In this document: piece by piece, positions 1-9,852 of the stretch
How the letters are laid out: each line of letters starts with the position of its first letter
Position numbering within the stretch: position 1 is the stretch's first letter
Made by a program: the position numbers and the translations under genes
Source: Colwellia sp. 75C3
GTDB lineage: Bacteria > Pseudomonadota > Gammaproteobacteria > Enterobacterales > Alteromonadaceae
Reading direction: 5' to 3'
Assembly: GCF_002836255.1 (NCBI RefSeq)
Contig: NZ_PJAU01000054.1
Coordinates: 186,001 to 250,000, forward strand
DNA: 64,000 nucleotides
Notes under the pieces: generated by a model
Told to the model about the DNA's origin: nothing
Seen by the model: the letters and a program-made list of their open reading frames with translations, nothing else
Database searches by the model: none

Positions 1-1
1 T

Positions 2-1912
2 AATAGTGAGATGACCGAGCAAACTGAGCAGTTAATGAGTGTTGCCGGCATAGGTAATGATCCGTTAAGTGCCGTATATAGTTTACCTGGTATTGTTTAT
101 GCTGGCGGTGATACGGGTTCACCAGCAGTACGTGGTTCTTCCCCTGATGACAATGCATTTTATATTGATGACATACAAGTTGGTTATATTTTCCATTTGT
201 TTGGCGACAGTATTTTTAATGAAAATCTTATTCAAGATTTTAGTTTGCACCCTGCAGCTTTTGGCAGTGAGTACGGCAATGCTACCGGTGGCGTTTTTGA
301 TGTGCAACTGCGTGATCCTCGCCAGCAAGAAATTGAGACTACCATTGATTTAAGTATGCTTAAAAGTGGTTTTATGGTCGAAGGTGAAACGTTTGAAGAC
401 CAGGCGTTCTACCTGTCCTATCGTCGTAGTCAGATTCATTTATTTTTACCTGAAGGTGAGGAAGATGAAGGATATACCATATTTAAAGCACCGATAAGTG
501 AAGATTACCAAGGTAAATACCAATGGCTAATAGGTGACGCTCATAAGCTTACGTTCAGTGCCTCTGGTGCGAGTGATACTGGCGGCATAAATATATCTGA
601 AGAATCAGAAGAAGGTAAAATTGACCCAGATAGTGTTGGTGATTTGAAAATAACAACCAAGTTTGATAGTCAAAGTCTTTCTTGGCAATATTATGGCGAC
701 GAAGAAAAAATCATGCAGCTGGTTGCTGGCCATACGGTCAACACAACAGATCAAATGTTTGGACAAGGTCAATTTATCAAAGTTGATGAAGAAATATATA
801 ACCTGCGTTTTTCATCTCAAATTACTTGGCTTGAAGGTCATAAATTAGGATTTGGACTGGATTACAGTAAAGCCGATGTTGATTACAGCTTTGATATTAT
901 CCCTTATTACTGCACTGAAAATGATGCCGATTGTAATGAAAAAAAAGGGGACCGTATTCAAGATGTTGCCAACCTAACCGATGAAGACATAGCCATTTAT
1001 GTTCATGATATTTGGCAATTGAGTGATAACTGGCAGTTAACCGCTGGTCTTCGAGCGGAACGCAATGATTATACCGAACAAGACTTTATTCACCCTAGGC
1101 TTGCTCTTGATTGGTTTGTTGCCGATGGCTTAACCATTAAAGCAAAAGCAGGTACTTATAGCCGCTTTCCTGATGTCGATACTGCGTTAAATAAATTAGG
1201 TAATCCAAATATTAAATCTCCCCAAGCAACGCATTATTCATTAGGTGTAGATTATGATTTAAACGGTATTTGGTTCACCTCACTTGATATCTACCATAAA
1301 GAATTAACTGAGTTACCACGTTCTGTTGATGAAAACTCAGCCGAAGAAGATTTTGATGCGCACTACACCAACGATACTTCAGGCGATGCACAAGGGGTTG
1401 AATGGTTAGTTAGGCATGAACGTAATAATGGCTGGTTTGGTTGGGCATCGTTAAGTTGGTCACAAAGTCAACGTACTGATGATTTAACTAATATTAGTGC
1501 CGACTACTACCTGGATACGCCTTTAGTTGCAAACGTTGTCGTTAACTATGAGCTAAATGAGCGCTGGGATTTTGGTTTACGTTTCACCCTTCGTAGCGGT
1601 GCAAAGTACACACCTATCGTTGGTTTACGTGAAAACCCTGACTATGAAGACCACTTTTTACCTGATTATGGCGAGCTAAACGCAAAAACCTTACCTGTTT
1701 ATCATCGCTTAGATCTAGAAGCTAATTACAAAACGAAGTATTGGGGTTACGATGCAAAATGGACATGGGCAATTATTAACGCGATGGCGCAAAAAAATGT
1801 CTCTGGTTATTACTATGAGCCAAGTGATAACGATACGTTAACTGAATACAATATTTCAGGCGAAGAGGATATTGGCGTATTTCCTTATGTCGGTTTAAAG
1901 ATGTCTTTTTAG
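2..1912 (+). CDS. TonB-dependent outer-membrane receptor (5' end outside window)
   Basis: The reading frame is open to the window edge, so the ATG at 11 is probably internal and the signal peptide and TonB box lie upstream. The visible part starts in the plug domain (AVRGSSPDDNAFYIDDIQV, then a GSEYGNATGGVFDVQLRDPR-like stretch). It continues as alternating amphipathic strands of a 22-strand barrel and ends in a terminal aromatic residue (GLKMSF), as expected of outer-membrane barrels. Such receptors import siderophores, vitamin B12 or oligosaccharides using TonB energy; the substrate cannot be read here. A MipA/DUF3019/two-component set follows on the same strand after about 90 bases and may be functionally linked. 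The family call is firm; the substrate is unknown. Confidence 0.9.
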   Translation, partial: NSEMTEQTEQLMSVAGIGNDPLSAVYSLPGIVYAGGDTGSPAVRGSSPDDNAFYIDDIQVGYIFHLFGDSIFNENLIQDFSLHPAAFGSEYGNATGGVFDVQLRDPRQQEIETTIDLSMLKSGFMVEGETFEDQAFYLSYRRSQIHLFLPEGEEDEGYTIFKAPISEDYQGKYQWLIGDAHKLTFSASGASDTGGINISEESEEGKIDPDSVGDLKITTKFDSQSLSWQYYGDEEKIMQLVAGHTVNTTDQMFGQGQFIKVDEEIYNLRFSSQITWLEGHKLGFGLDYSKADVDYSFDIIPYYCTENDADCNEKKGDRIQDVANLTDEDIAIYVHDIWQLSDNWQLTAGLRAERNDYTEQDFIHPRLALDWFVADGLTIKAKAGTYSRFPDVDTALNKLGNPNIKSPQATHYSLGVDYDLNGIWFTSLDIYHKELTELPRSVDENSAEEDFDAHYTNDTSGDAQGVEWLVRHERNNGWFGWASLSWSQSQRTDDLTNISADYYLDTPLVANVVVNYELNERWDFGLRFTLRSGAKYTPIVGLRENPDYEDHFLPDYGELNAKTLPVYHRLDLEANYKTKYWGYDAKWTWAIINAMAQKNVSGYYYEPSDNDTLTEYNISGEEDIGVFPYVGLKMSF

Positions 1913-2004
1913 TTAACTCGAAACATAGTGTTGAAGTTTACTTACACTTTTTAAACAATAAAATGACTAGTTAGGCACAAGTCGCATTTACAGCGTGGTA
2001 ACAT

Positions 2005-2961
2005 ATGATTACGTTTTGTAAAGATTCTTTGTGCTCTGCTATGCCCTTTAAAAAAAATAATATCAGACGAATACACAATAAAAGATTTTCTTGGCTACTT
2101 GCCCTGAATTTATTGATATTTAGCTGCTTAAGTTACGGACAAGATACCAGCGAGATCCAAGTTAATGATGACAGTAAACCCGTAATTAAAGATGGATTTG
2201 AATGGCAGTTTCTACTCGACTTATCTTTAGTTTATGACCCTCAAATAATAGCAGGCATTGAGCAGAACGAATTATCACAGTATTTTATGCCCGGATTGTT
2301 GGTCGATATCTCGTATAAAGGATTTTTTTTACAGACGAATCAAAGACGCTCTAATGCTTTACTCGGGGGTACTGAGCTTGGTTACCAGGTAATTGTTGAA
2401 GAAAATTGGCAACTTGATCTAATAGCCAAAGCTTATATGCAAGGCTATGATTCTGATTCACTCATTGAATATGGCGGTGGTGATGATGAGTTACTTGAAG
2501 GCCTCAGAGAGCGTGACGCTACAATCGGAATTGCGGTACGTTACTCACACTATTTACAAGATGCATTATTCACCCTTGATTTTGCTTATGGTAGTTCCAG
2601 TGATGATGTTAATGGCGACCATGTTGGTGGCATAATCATTGATAGTTTCTACAGCCATTTATTACCCTATAAAAATTGGGACATTTATTTAGGCACAGGT
2701 TTAACCTATTTTAGCCAAGATATTGTTAATCATTATATTGGAGTGGGTAGTGATGAAGTCACTGATATTAGACCGGCATATACTGCAAATGGAGGGTTTA
2801 GAGGGCAAGTTGAACTTTATGTACAACATCCTTTATCGGCGAGTTGGTCTTTTCAGGCTGGAATGACTCATAGCATTTTTTCAAATGATGTGAAAAAAAG
2901 CCCTCTAGTAGATACGAACCAAGTAACCCAAGTTATGCTTGGAGTATTGTATGTATTCTAA
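2005..2961 (+). CDS. MipA/OmpV family outer-membrane protein
   Basis: A roughly 306-318 residue beta-barrel with an N-terminal signal peptide (FSWLLALNLLIFSCLSYGQ) and a C-terminal beta-strand ending in GVLYVF, typical of the MipA/OmpV family (MltA-interacting, porin-like). An in-frame ATG at 2041 could also be the start; neither has a strong Shine-Dalgarno. The last bases overlap the next gene (DUF3019), so the two are translationally coupled, and a response regulator and kinase follow. MipA-DUF3019-regulator-kinase is a recurring arrangement in Shewanella-like bacteria (recalled, not searched). This suggests an envelope-stress or antimicrobial-sensing unit, which is inference. Confidence 0.75.
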   Translation: MITFCKDSLCSAMPFKKNNIRRIHNKRFSWLLALNLLIFSCLSYGQDTSEIQVNDDSKPVIKDGFEWQFLLDLSLVYDPQIIAGIEQNELSQYFMPGLLVDISYKGFFLQTNQRRSNALLGGTELGYQVIVEENWQLDLIAKAYMQGYDSDSLIEYGGGDDELLEGLRERDATIGIAVRYSHYLQDALFTLDFAYGSSSDDVNGDHVGGIIIDSFYSHLLPYKNWDIYLGTGLTYFSQDIVNHYIGVGSDEVTDIRPAYTANGGFRGQVELYVQHPLSASWSFQAGMTHSIFSNDVKKSPLVDTNQVTQVMLGVLYVF

Positions 2962-3388
2962 TGTTGGCAAAGGAATTGCCATAGTACCGTTATTATTACT
3001 TTATAGCTTATTTGTGTGTGAGCAAGTTAATGCTCAAGAGCCAAAAACAGTGACTAAACCTGTTAATAAGGTAGATATAGCGTTTACAGCACTACCCGAG
3101 CAGTGCGTAACTTTGAGGCAAGGCCGTAACTGTTTTGCGACGGTAGAACTAACATGGCAATCACCTTCAAAACAAAGTTTTTGTTTATACCAAGAAGGTA
3201 AAAACAAACAACTAGGCTGTTGGCAAGACAATGATAACGTGCAAGTAAAAGTTGAATTTGAATCAAACAAAAGCATTAAATATCAGTTACGTGCTGTAAG
3301 TAATAATAAAATAATTGCAGAAACTCAGGTAGAAGTAAGTTGGCAGCATAAAAACACCACACGCAAACGCCGGTGGCGATTATTTTAA
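2951..3388 (+). CDS. DUF3019 family exported protein
   Basis: A small exported protein of about 145 residues with a signal peptide (IAIVPLLLLYSLFVCEQVNAQ). The mature part has two cysteine pairs (CVTLRQGRNC and CLYQEGKNKQLGCW) and a basic tail (TRKRRWRLF), the pattern of DUF3019. The frame opens with a TTG at 2939, but the ATG at 2951 has GGAG six bases upstream and starts directly on the signal peptide, so it is preferred. It overlaps the end of the MipA gene by 11 bases. No biochemical role is established for the family; the neighbours suggest it is a partner or target of the adjacent two-component system. Confidence 0.75.
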   Translation: MYSNVGKGIAIVPLLLLYSLFVCEQVNAQEPKTVTKPVNKVDIAFTALPEQCVTLRQGRNCFATVELTWQSPSKQSFCLYQEGKNKQLGCWQDNDNVQVKVEFESNKSIKYQLRAVSNNKIIAETQVEVSWQHKNTTRKRRWRLF

Positions 3389-3435
3389 TTAATAATAACT
3401 ATGTGGCACCCAATGACATTGTAGGAATAAAGAAC

Positions 3436-4161
3436 ATGCACAATATTTTACTCGTTGAAGATGATATTAGCCTGGCTAATTGGGTATGTGAATACTTAAG
3501 CGAACAAGGCTTCAATGTTACGCATGTTGCGCGAGGTGATCTCGTTCTTGATGTAATCAAAAAAAACACCACTGATATTGTCTTACTTGACGTTATGCTT
3601 CCTGGCTTAAATGGCATAGAAGTATGTCGCCTTATTCGCCAACATGAACCCAGTAAAACAGTTCCTATTATTATGCTAACTGCTCGAGCTGATGAGTTTG
3701 ATGAAGTAATCGGCTTAGAAGCTGGCGCTGATGATTATGTAATAAAGCCTGTTCGCCCAAGAGCCTTATTAGCCAGAATTAACCGCCAGTTAAGCCATAA
3801 TGATAAAACAGAAAACAAGCTAAGCAGTCACCTTGTTTTTGGTGATCTCACCATCAATCAAGAAGCAAAACGTGTGCTTTATCAAGGTAAAGAAGTAGAG
3901 CTATCCACAAGCTTATTTGCTTTTCTTACTTACTTAGCTCAACACGCAGGTAATGTTGTCGATAGAGATTCAGTTTTCAAAGCACTTAAAAAACGTGAAT
4001 ATGATGGCCAAGATCGACGCTTTGACGTGATGTTATCTAGCTTACGTAAAGTATTTAATGATGATCCACAAAAACCACAAAAGTTTAAAACTATATGGGG
4101 CAAAGGTTACCTATTTGTTGGTGATGCTTGGCAAGAACAATCAACGCGAGATACTGAGTAA
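3436..4161 (+). CDS. OmpR/PhoB-type response regulator
   Basis: A 241-residue regulator: receiver domain with acidic pocket (LLVEDD), phosphoacceptor Asp52 in LLDVMLPG, conserved Thr and Lys (LTAR, IKPV), then a winged-helix DNA-binding domain from about residue 140 ending in KTIWGKGYLF. The open frame extends upstream to 3373, but the ATG at 3436 directly begins the receiver fold and has AGGAA upstream, so the upstream codons are rejected. The kinase gene starts five bases after its stop. It probably controls the MipA/DUF3019 genes just upstream; no binding site was identified. Confidence 0.92.
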   Translation: MHNILLVEDDISLANWVCEYLSEQGFNVTHVARGDLVLDVIKKNTTDIVLLDVMLPGLNGIEVCRLIRQHEPSKTVPIIMLTARADEFDEVIGLEAGADDYVIKPVRPRALLARINRQLSHNDKTENKLSSHLVFGDLTINQEAKRVLYQGKEVELSTSLFAFLTYLAQHAGNVVDRDSVFKALKKREYDGQDRRFDVMLSSLRKVFNDDPQKPQKFKTIWGKGYLFVGDAWQEQSTRDTE

Positions 4162-4166
4162 CAAAC

Positions 4167-5468
4167 ATGCGTGGTCTCTATATTAGTATCATCTTTACCG
4201 TATTAGGTTCGCTATTTTTTATTGGCTGGGGCTTAGATAAACTTGTAGAGTATTCAACCGAAGATAAAGTTACTGAGACACCAGCAACAACAGTTTACCG
4301 ACATTTACTCGACGGCCTATCGAGTGAACTGAGTGTACTTAATCATTCACAATTAAATGACAAAGTTGAGCAATTTAAACAGCATTATCAAATAGACACT
4401 AGCCTAGCGTCGAGCAAGAAAATTGCTTTACCGAGTTCTTTAGTTACAGAATTAAACCAACAAGGCGGTTTATTACTTGCCTCAAGCGCTAATCAATACC
4501 TATTAAAAAACATTTCTAATCACCCCGATTTCCTCTTGCGTATCGAGCTACCGGTTCAAACAATTGAAGACAATAACTTTAATTTTATTTTAACCTTAAT
4601 ACTCTATTTAAGTATTTGTGGCATGTTGATTTTATGGTTAATCCCCTTAACAAGACGTTTGTACCTACTCAACAATGCTGCCGCTAAAATAGGCTCAGGA
4701 CAACTTGAGGCACGTATCGCCAGCAGTCGATTCTCTTATATAAAAATGTTAGAGCAAAGCTTTAATACCATGGCCAGTAAAATAGAAAAACTGGTTGCCG
4801 ATAATAAAATTCTGGCGCGCAGTTTATCTCATGATATTCGTACACCTATGGCCTGTTTACGCTTTGGCATAGAAGCCGCTCTTGATAGTAAATCTATTGA
4901 AAAAAAGAATAGTTATTTGAACCGTATGGATAATGAATTAACGCGTATGGAAGAGATGACATCGTTATTTCTTGATTACGCATCAATGGAACGACAAGCT
5001 CTCAATTTAAAAAAACAACCAACCAATGTCCTGGCATTAATAACCTCCGCAATAACTGACTGCCAAGTACTTGCCAAACAAAAAAACATTGAAGTTAGTA
5101 TGCTTGCTCCTGATGATTCAGTGAGCTATCAACTAGATTACCACTGGGGTTATCGCGCTATCGTAAACTTAATCAGTAATGCTATTGGTTATGCTGACCG
5201 AAGTGTCATCATTCATCTAGAAAGTAGTAACAACTCGATGACCATTACTGTCGCTGATGACGGTAAGGGGATTAGTGAAGACAAACTCGATATAATTTTC
5301 AATCCCTTTGTAAAGCTTGATGCAGATAGAAGCCGAGAGCAGGGCCACTTTGGCTTAGGGTTAGCGATTTGTACCAAGGTGATGGATTGGCATCAAGGCA
5401 GTATTAGCGTATCTAATGGCACACAACTTTGTGGCGCTAACTTCACTTTAAAATTTCCAGTTAACTAA
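4167..5468 (+). CDS. Sensor histidine kinase, cognate to the upstream regulator
   Basis: A 433-residue membrane kinase. TM1 is near residues 5-24, a periplasmic sensor of about 115 residues follows, and TM2 (FILTLILYLSICGMLILWLI) is near 142-162. Then come a HAMP linker, a HisKA domain with His222 in LSHDIRTPM, and a HATPase with N box (NLISNAIGYA), G1 box (DDGKGI) and G2 box (GHFGLGLAI). This is the EnvZ/RstB layout. It lies five bases after the response regulator, forming an ordinary two-component pair. The sensor region matches nothing I recognise, so the signal is unknown. Confidence 0.92.
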   Translation: MRGLYISIIFTVLGSLFFIGWGLDKLVEYSTEDKVTETPATTVYRHLLDGLSSELSVLNHSQLNDKVEQFKQHYQIDTSLASSKKIALPSSLVTELNQQGGLLLASSANQYLLKNISNHPDFLLRIELPVQTIEDNNFNFILTLILYLSICGMLILWLIPLTRRLYLLNNAAAKIGSGQLEARIASSRFSYIKMLEQSFNTMASKIEKLVADNKILARSLSHDIRTPMACLRFGIEAALDSKSIEKKNSYLNRMDNELTRMEEMTSLFLDYASMERQALNLKKQPTNVLALITSAITDCQVLAKQKNIEVSMLAPDDSVSYQLDYHWGYRAIVNLISNAIGYADRSVIIHLESSNNSMTITVADDGKGISEDKLDIIFNPFVKLDADRSREQGHFGLGLAICTKVMDWHQGSISVSNGTQLCGANFTLKFPVN

Positions 5469-5612
5469 TCATTTTCACTTAAAACTTTATTCTTTTATCA
5501 GTCTATTTATCAATAACCTGCTTGCCCGTGGCAAAATTTCAGTCATGCCCTACTATTAACTATAATTACAAAAGTTTACCGCATATTTGTGCTGGTAAAA
5601 TTGAGGCTAGTT

Positions 5613-8600
5613 ATGTTTGATAGTATAAAATTGTCTACTTTATTAGCGCTAGGTTTTGGCCTGCTAGTCTCCATTTTAATTCTCACCTCAACACTTTCTT
5701 TTAGCGCCTTAAGTGATGGTAACGAAGGTTTTAAGCAATATCGGTTATTAGCAAGGGACACCAATTTAGCCGGTAGACTGCAAGCCAACATGCTGTTTGT
5801 ACGTTTATATGTAAAAGAGTTTTTTAAAACGGGGAGTCAAACCAGTGTCGTTAATTACCAATCCCGCCTAGCAAAGTTGAATCAATTCCTTAAAGAGGCT
5901 GAGCAAGAAATTATACAAGTAGAAAGGACGAAAAAAATTGCCGTTATCAGTGACTCGATAAATGATTACGTTAGGAACTTTGATACTGTTGTTGAGTTTA
6001 AAAAAGAAAGAGATCATCTCGTTTTCGATAAGCTAGACCCTGAAGGGTTAGAAATGCGTCTCAAGCTATCAGCGATAATGAAGAGTGCTTTTAACGACAG
6101 AGACCCTGATGCTTCCTATTACGCCGCACGTATTCAAGAACATGTGTTACTGGCAAGATTATATGCCAATAAATTTTTAACCAGTAACTCCCCCGCGGCA
6201 GCAAAACGTGTTGAAGAAGAAATTGGCATAGAAATAGATACCTTGGTATCAACGCTCGATGATCAGTTAGAGAATCCACTACGGAGAGAATTGTTTAGCG
6301 AGTTTTTAACGGCTAAAAAACTTTACCTAAAACATTTTATTGCGTTAGAAAAGTTAATATTTAAACGTAACAGAATTATTAATAAGCAACTTGATATTAT
6401 AGGCCCGATAATTTCCTCTGCCGCTGAAGATGTGAAACTTTCAGTAAAAAAAGACCAAGACCTATTAGGTCCTAAATTACAAAACCAAAGTGAAGAATTT
6501 CTATTTCTAATTGGTGTTTTTTCATTTTTGGGTACCTTATTTTCCATTATTTTTGCTTGGTTTATTGCTAAAAAGATAAAACAGCCTATTGGTGGCGAGC
6601 CATTAGAAATAATGGCTATTACCCAACAAGTGGCTAAGGGTAAAACCGATATTGATTTTCAATCTAAACATCAATTAACCGGTATATTTGCCGCCTTACA
6701 AAGCATGGTTCAAACACTTAATCTTAGAATAAAACTAGCGCAAGATATTGCTCAAGGTAATTGGAACGTTGAAGTTAACTTACTCTCAAAAGAGGATACT
6801 TTTGGCTTGGCGCTGCAAGCAATGTTAGCGCAATTAAAAGAGCGAAATGAAAAGTTACTGCGCGAAAGTAAAGAAAAATCAGCCGTAATGGCTGATATTG
6901 AACAACAGAGCTGGCTTAAAACAGAAGTGGCTAAAGTAAGTAACTTAGTCCAAGGAGTCAGTGACTTACAAGCTCTAACGGAAAAATCAATAAAGCAACT
7001 TGCTAAAGTTATTAGCGCCGGCCATGGGGTTTTTTATATCGCCCATAATAGCGAAGAAAACAGTAAGAGCATGACCCTCAAGCTATTGGGTAGTTATGCC
7101 TTTTCTCAAAGAAAAAATATGACTACCGAGATTCATCTAGGCGAAGGTCTAGTCGGTCAATGTGCGTTAGAAAAGCAAGTTATTATGCTTACCGAGGTCC
7201 CCAGTGACTATGTTCAAATATCATCAGGATTAGGGCAACATACACCACTAAACGTTATTGCCATTCCTATTATTTTTGATCATAACTGCCTTGGCGTAAT
7301 TGAACTTGCCTCATTTCATCCATTCACTAAAAACCAACAAGATTTACTTCATCAAGTCAGCGTGAATCTAGGCGTTTTGATTAATAATGTTTTAGCGCGT
7401 CAGCGCATTGAAACTCTGCTTGATGTCTCAAAAAAACAAGCAGAAGAAATGCAAGAGCAACAAGAAGAACTCAAAAGTTCCAACGAAGATTTGATTGAAC
7501 AAACCCAGCAATTAAAGGCCTCTGAAGAAGAGTTATCACAACAAAGTGAAGAGCTTAAAGTCTCAAATGAAGAGCTTGGGCAAAGACAAAAAGACCTACA
7601 AGCTCAAAAAGATAAAATTGCCGCATCAGAACAAAGCTTAACCATTAAAGCCAATGAATTGATGATTGCCAGTAAATACAAATCAGAATTTTTAGCTAAT
7701 ATGAGTCATGAACTTAGAACACCGCTGAACAGCTTATTACTGTTAGCTAAAGGCTTAGCTGATAATGGCAGTGGCAACTTAGATGAAGTGGAAGTAGAAG
7801 ATGCACATATTATTTATGAGGGTGGCCAAAGTCTATTATCATTAATCAATGACATTTTAGACCTATCAAAAGTAGAGGCTGGTAAACTTAACATTCATAT
7901 TGAAGATACGTTACTGACACAATTAAGGGAAAGCTTACTTCGATTATTCCAACCGCTCGCCAAGAATAGAAACGTAGAACTAACGATAGATATTGCCGAC
8001 AACTTACCCGCTAAAATTTCAACCGATTGCCAACGATTAGAACAAATTTTGAGAAACTTATTAGCCAATGCAATAAAATTCACTGAAATGGGCTCAGTGA
8101 AAGTGCTCTTTACTCAGCCAAAAGCAGACACTATCTTTCGCGATGAGAATCTTTCTATTAGCAATAGCCTCGCCATTAACGTCACCGATACTGGCATAGG
8201 TATTAGTGAAGATAAAATATTGGATATTTTTGAAGCATTCCAACAAGAAGATGGCTCTACCAGTAGAAGGTATGGCGGCACGGGATTAGGGTTAACTATT
8301 GCTCGAGAATTAAGTCATTTACTTGGTGGTGAAATTCAACTAACTAGTGAGCTACACAAGGGTAGCTGCTTTACGCTGTACCTACCATTATTTACTGCGG
8401 CTGAAACGACGATATCTTCATCGGTAGTAAGCCAGCAAAAAATCACGTCAACTAGCACAATAGAAAACGATATCGAAGCAAAAAGTACAATCGCTAGAGA
8501 GCAAATGAAACAAACCATACTAACCAGTAAAATAAGTGGTTTGATGGGTAATAGCATTAATAATACCGATCAACAACTCAACATATTTATTGATGACGAC

Positions 8601-9815
8601 AGAAATTCGATAACCGCTGCCGACAAAAGTTTACTCGTCATTGATGATGATAGGCACTTTGCAAAAATACTCCGCGATCATGCGCGAAAAAGCGGTTACA
8701 AATGTTTAGTGGCTGGTGATGGACGCTCAGGTATTTACTTAGCTCAACAATATCAACCCAGTGGTATTATCCTTGATCTTATGCTGCCGGACATTGATGG
8801 TCACCAAGTACTTGAACAGTTAAAGTCTAGCTTGAAAACTCAACATATTCCCGTTGAAGTTATCTCTGCTCACAGTGAAAATCGCAGTGAAGTACTCGCT
8901 GGCGGTGCCATTGGACTACAAACAAAACCCGTCAGTAGTGAACAGTTACAACAAGTATTAATCGAAATAGAAAACCTTGCAAAAGCAAAAATAAGGCAAG
9001 TACTCATCATCGAAGATAACGTTCACCACAGTACGGCGACGAAAAGATTATTGGAAAACATCGGTCTAAAAGCGACATCAGTAACGACTGGAGAGGAAGG
9101 CTGTGAGGCAATACGCAGTGGTAAGTATGATTGTGTCATCTTAGACTTAGGTTTACCTGATATGACTGGAATAGAACTATTAGAGCAAGTCAATTCAGCT
9201 GATATGTCAGTGTTACCCCCTGTCATAATTTATACCGGTAAAGAAATAACCGATGAAGAACAAAAAAAATTAGATAAATACTCCTCTATGATTGTTATTA
9301 AAGGGGTTGGCTCACCTGAGCGGTTACTCGATGATATTTCACTTTTTCTACATGGTATCGATGACAAATTTAATAAGATTATGACCGATAAAGATAAAAA
9401 AACAATGCGCTTACTGCATGATGAAGATGCCGTTTTACAAGGACGAAAAATATTACTCGCTGATGATGATATGAGAAATACCTATGCATTATCAAAAAAA
9501 TTAATTGATCTTGGTTGTAATGTTGAAATGGCTAACAATGGTAAAGAGGCCATTGAACTACTTGAGAATGACAATGATTTTGAGCTTATTCTCATGGATA
9601 CCATGATGCCAGTGATGGATGGTAACGAAGCAACCATGGCTATTAGAGCGATGAAACAATATAGAAAAATTCCTATTATCGCCTTAACGGCCAAAACGAT
9701 GCCCGAAGATAGAGACAGAGCAATTAAAGCAGGCGCGTCTGAGTATTTAACTAAACCTGTCGATTTTGAAAAGCTTATTTCTATTTTACGGATATGGCTA
9801 TTCAAACAACGCTAA
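5613..9815 (+). CDS. Hybrid histidine kinase with HAMP, GAF and three receiver domains
   Basis: A 1400-residue signalling protein. TM1 is near residues 8-30, followed by a helical periplasmic sensor, TM2 near 295-320, HAMP repeats, a GAF domain (about 440-590) and a Gln/Glu-rich coiled coil. HisKA carries His699 in MSHELRTPL and is followed by a HATPase (GTGLGLTIA). Three receivers follow with phosphoacceptors Asp1055, Asp1178 and Asp1329; each keeps the acidic pocket and the conserved Lys. The frame begins at a GTG at 5589, but the ATG at 5613 has AGG at a proper distance and starts the first membrane helix. CheR, CheB and a receiver-kinase follow on the same strand, so it is probably the membrane input of a multi-step phosphorelay. 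Confidence 0.9.
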   Translation: MFDSIKLSTLLALGFGLLVSILILTSTLSFSALSDGNEGFKQYRLLARDTNLAGRLQANMLFVRLYVKEFFKTGSQTSVVNYQSRLAKLNQFLKEAEQEIIQVERTKKIAVISDSINDYVRNFDTVVEFKKERDHLVFDKLDPEGLEMRLKLSAIMKSAFNDRDPDASYYAARIQEHVLLARLYANKFLTSNSPAAAKRVEEEIGIEIDTLVSTLDDQLENPLRRELFSEFLTAKKLYLKHFIALEKLIFKRNRIINKQLDIIGPIISSAAEDVKLSVKKDQDLLGPKLQNQSEEFLFLIGVFSFLGTLFSIIFAWFIAKKIKQPIGGEPLEIMAITQQVAKGKTDIDFQSKHQLTGIFAALQSMVQTLNLRIKLAQDIAQGNWNVEVNLLSKEDTFGLALQAMLAQLKERNEKLLRESKEKSAVMADIEQQSWLKTEVAKVSNLVQGVSDLQALTEKSIKQLAKVISAGHGVFYIAHNSEENSKSMTLKLLGSYAFSQRKNMTTEIHLGEGLVGQCALEKQVIMLTEVPSDYVQISSGLGQHTPLNVIAIPIIFDHNCLGVIELASFHPFTKNQQDLLHQVSVNLGVLINNVLARQRIETLLDVSKKQAEEMQEQQEELKSSNEDLIEQTQQLKASEEELSQQSEELKVSNEELGQRQKDLQAQKDKIAASEQSLTIKANELMIASKYKSEFLANMSHELRTPLNSLLLLAKGLADNGSGNLDEVEVEDAHIIYEGGQSLLSLINDILDLSKVEAGKLNIHIEDTLLTQLRESLLRLFQPLAKNRNVELTIDIADNLPAKISTDCQRLEQILRNLLANAIKFTEMGSVKVLFTQPKADTIFRDENLSISNSLAINVTDTGIGISEDKILDIFEAFQQEDGSTSRRYGGTGLGLTIARELSHLLGGEIQLTSELHKGSCFTLYLPLFTAAETTISSSVVSQQKITSTSTIENDIEAKSTIAREQMKQTILTSKISGLMGNSINNTDQQLNIFIDDDRNSITAADKSLLVIDDDRHFAKILRDHARKSGYKCLVAGDGRSGIYLAQQYQPSGIILDLMLPDIDGHQVLEQLKSSLKTQHIPVEVISAHSENRSEVLAGGAIGLQTKPVSSEQLQQVLIEIENLAKAKIRQVLIIEDNVHHSTATKRLLENIGLKATSVTTGEEGCEAIRSGKYDCVILDLGLPDMTGIELLEQVNSADMSVLPPVIIYTGKEITDEEQKKLDKYSSMIVIKGVGSPERLLDDISLFLHGIDDKFNKIMTDKDKKTMRLLHDEDAVLQGRKILLADDDMRNTYALSKKLIDLGCNVEMANNGKEAIELLENDNDFELILMDTMMPVMDGNEATMAIRAMKQYRKIPIIALTAKTMPEDRDRAIKAGASEYLTKPVDFEKLISILRIWLFKQR

Positions 9816-9852
9816 GATCATAGCTTTAAATAGTGAGTAAGGTATAACCTCA

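Noticed and set aside
9482..9805. 107-codon minus-strand frame
   Set aside because: Antisense of the third receiver of the hybrid kinase; no independent support.
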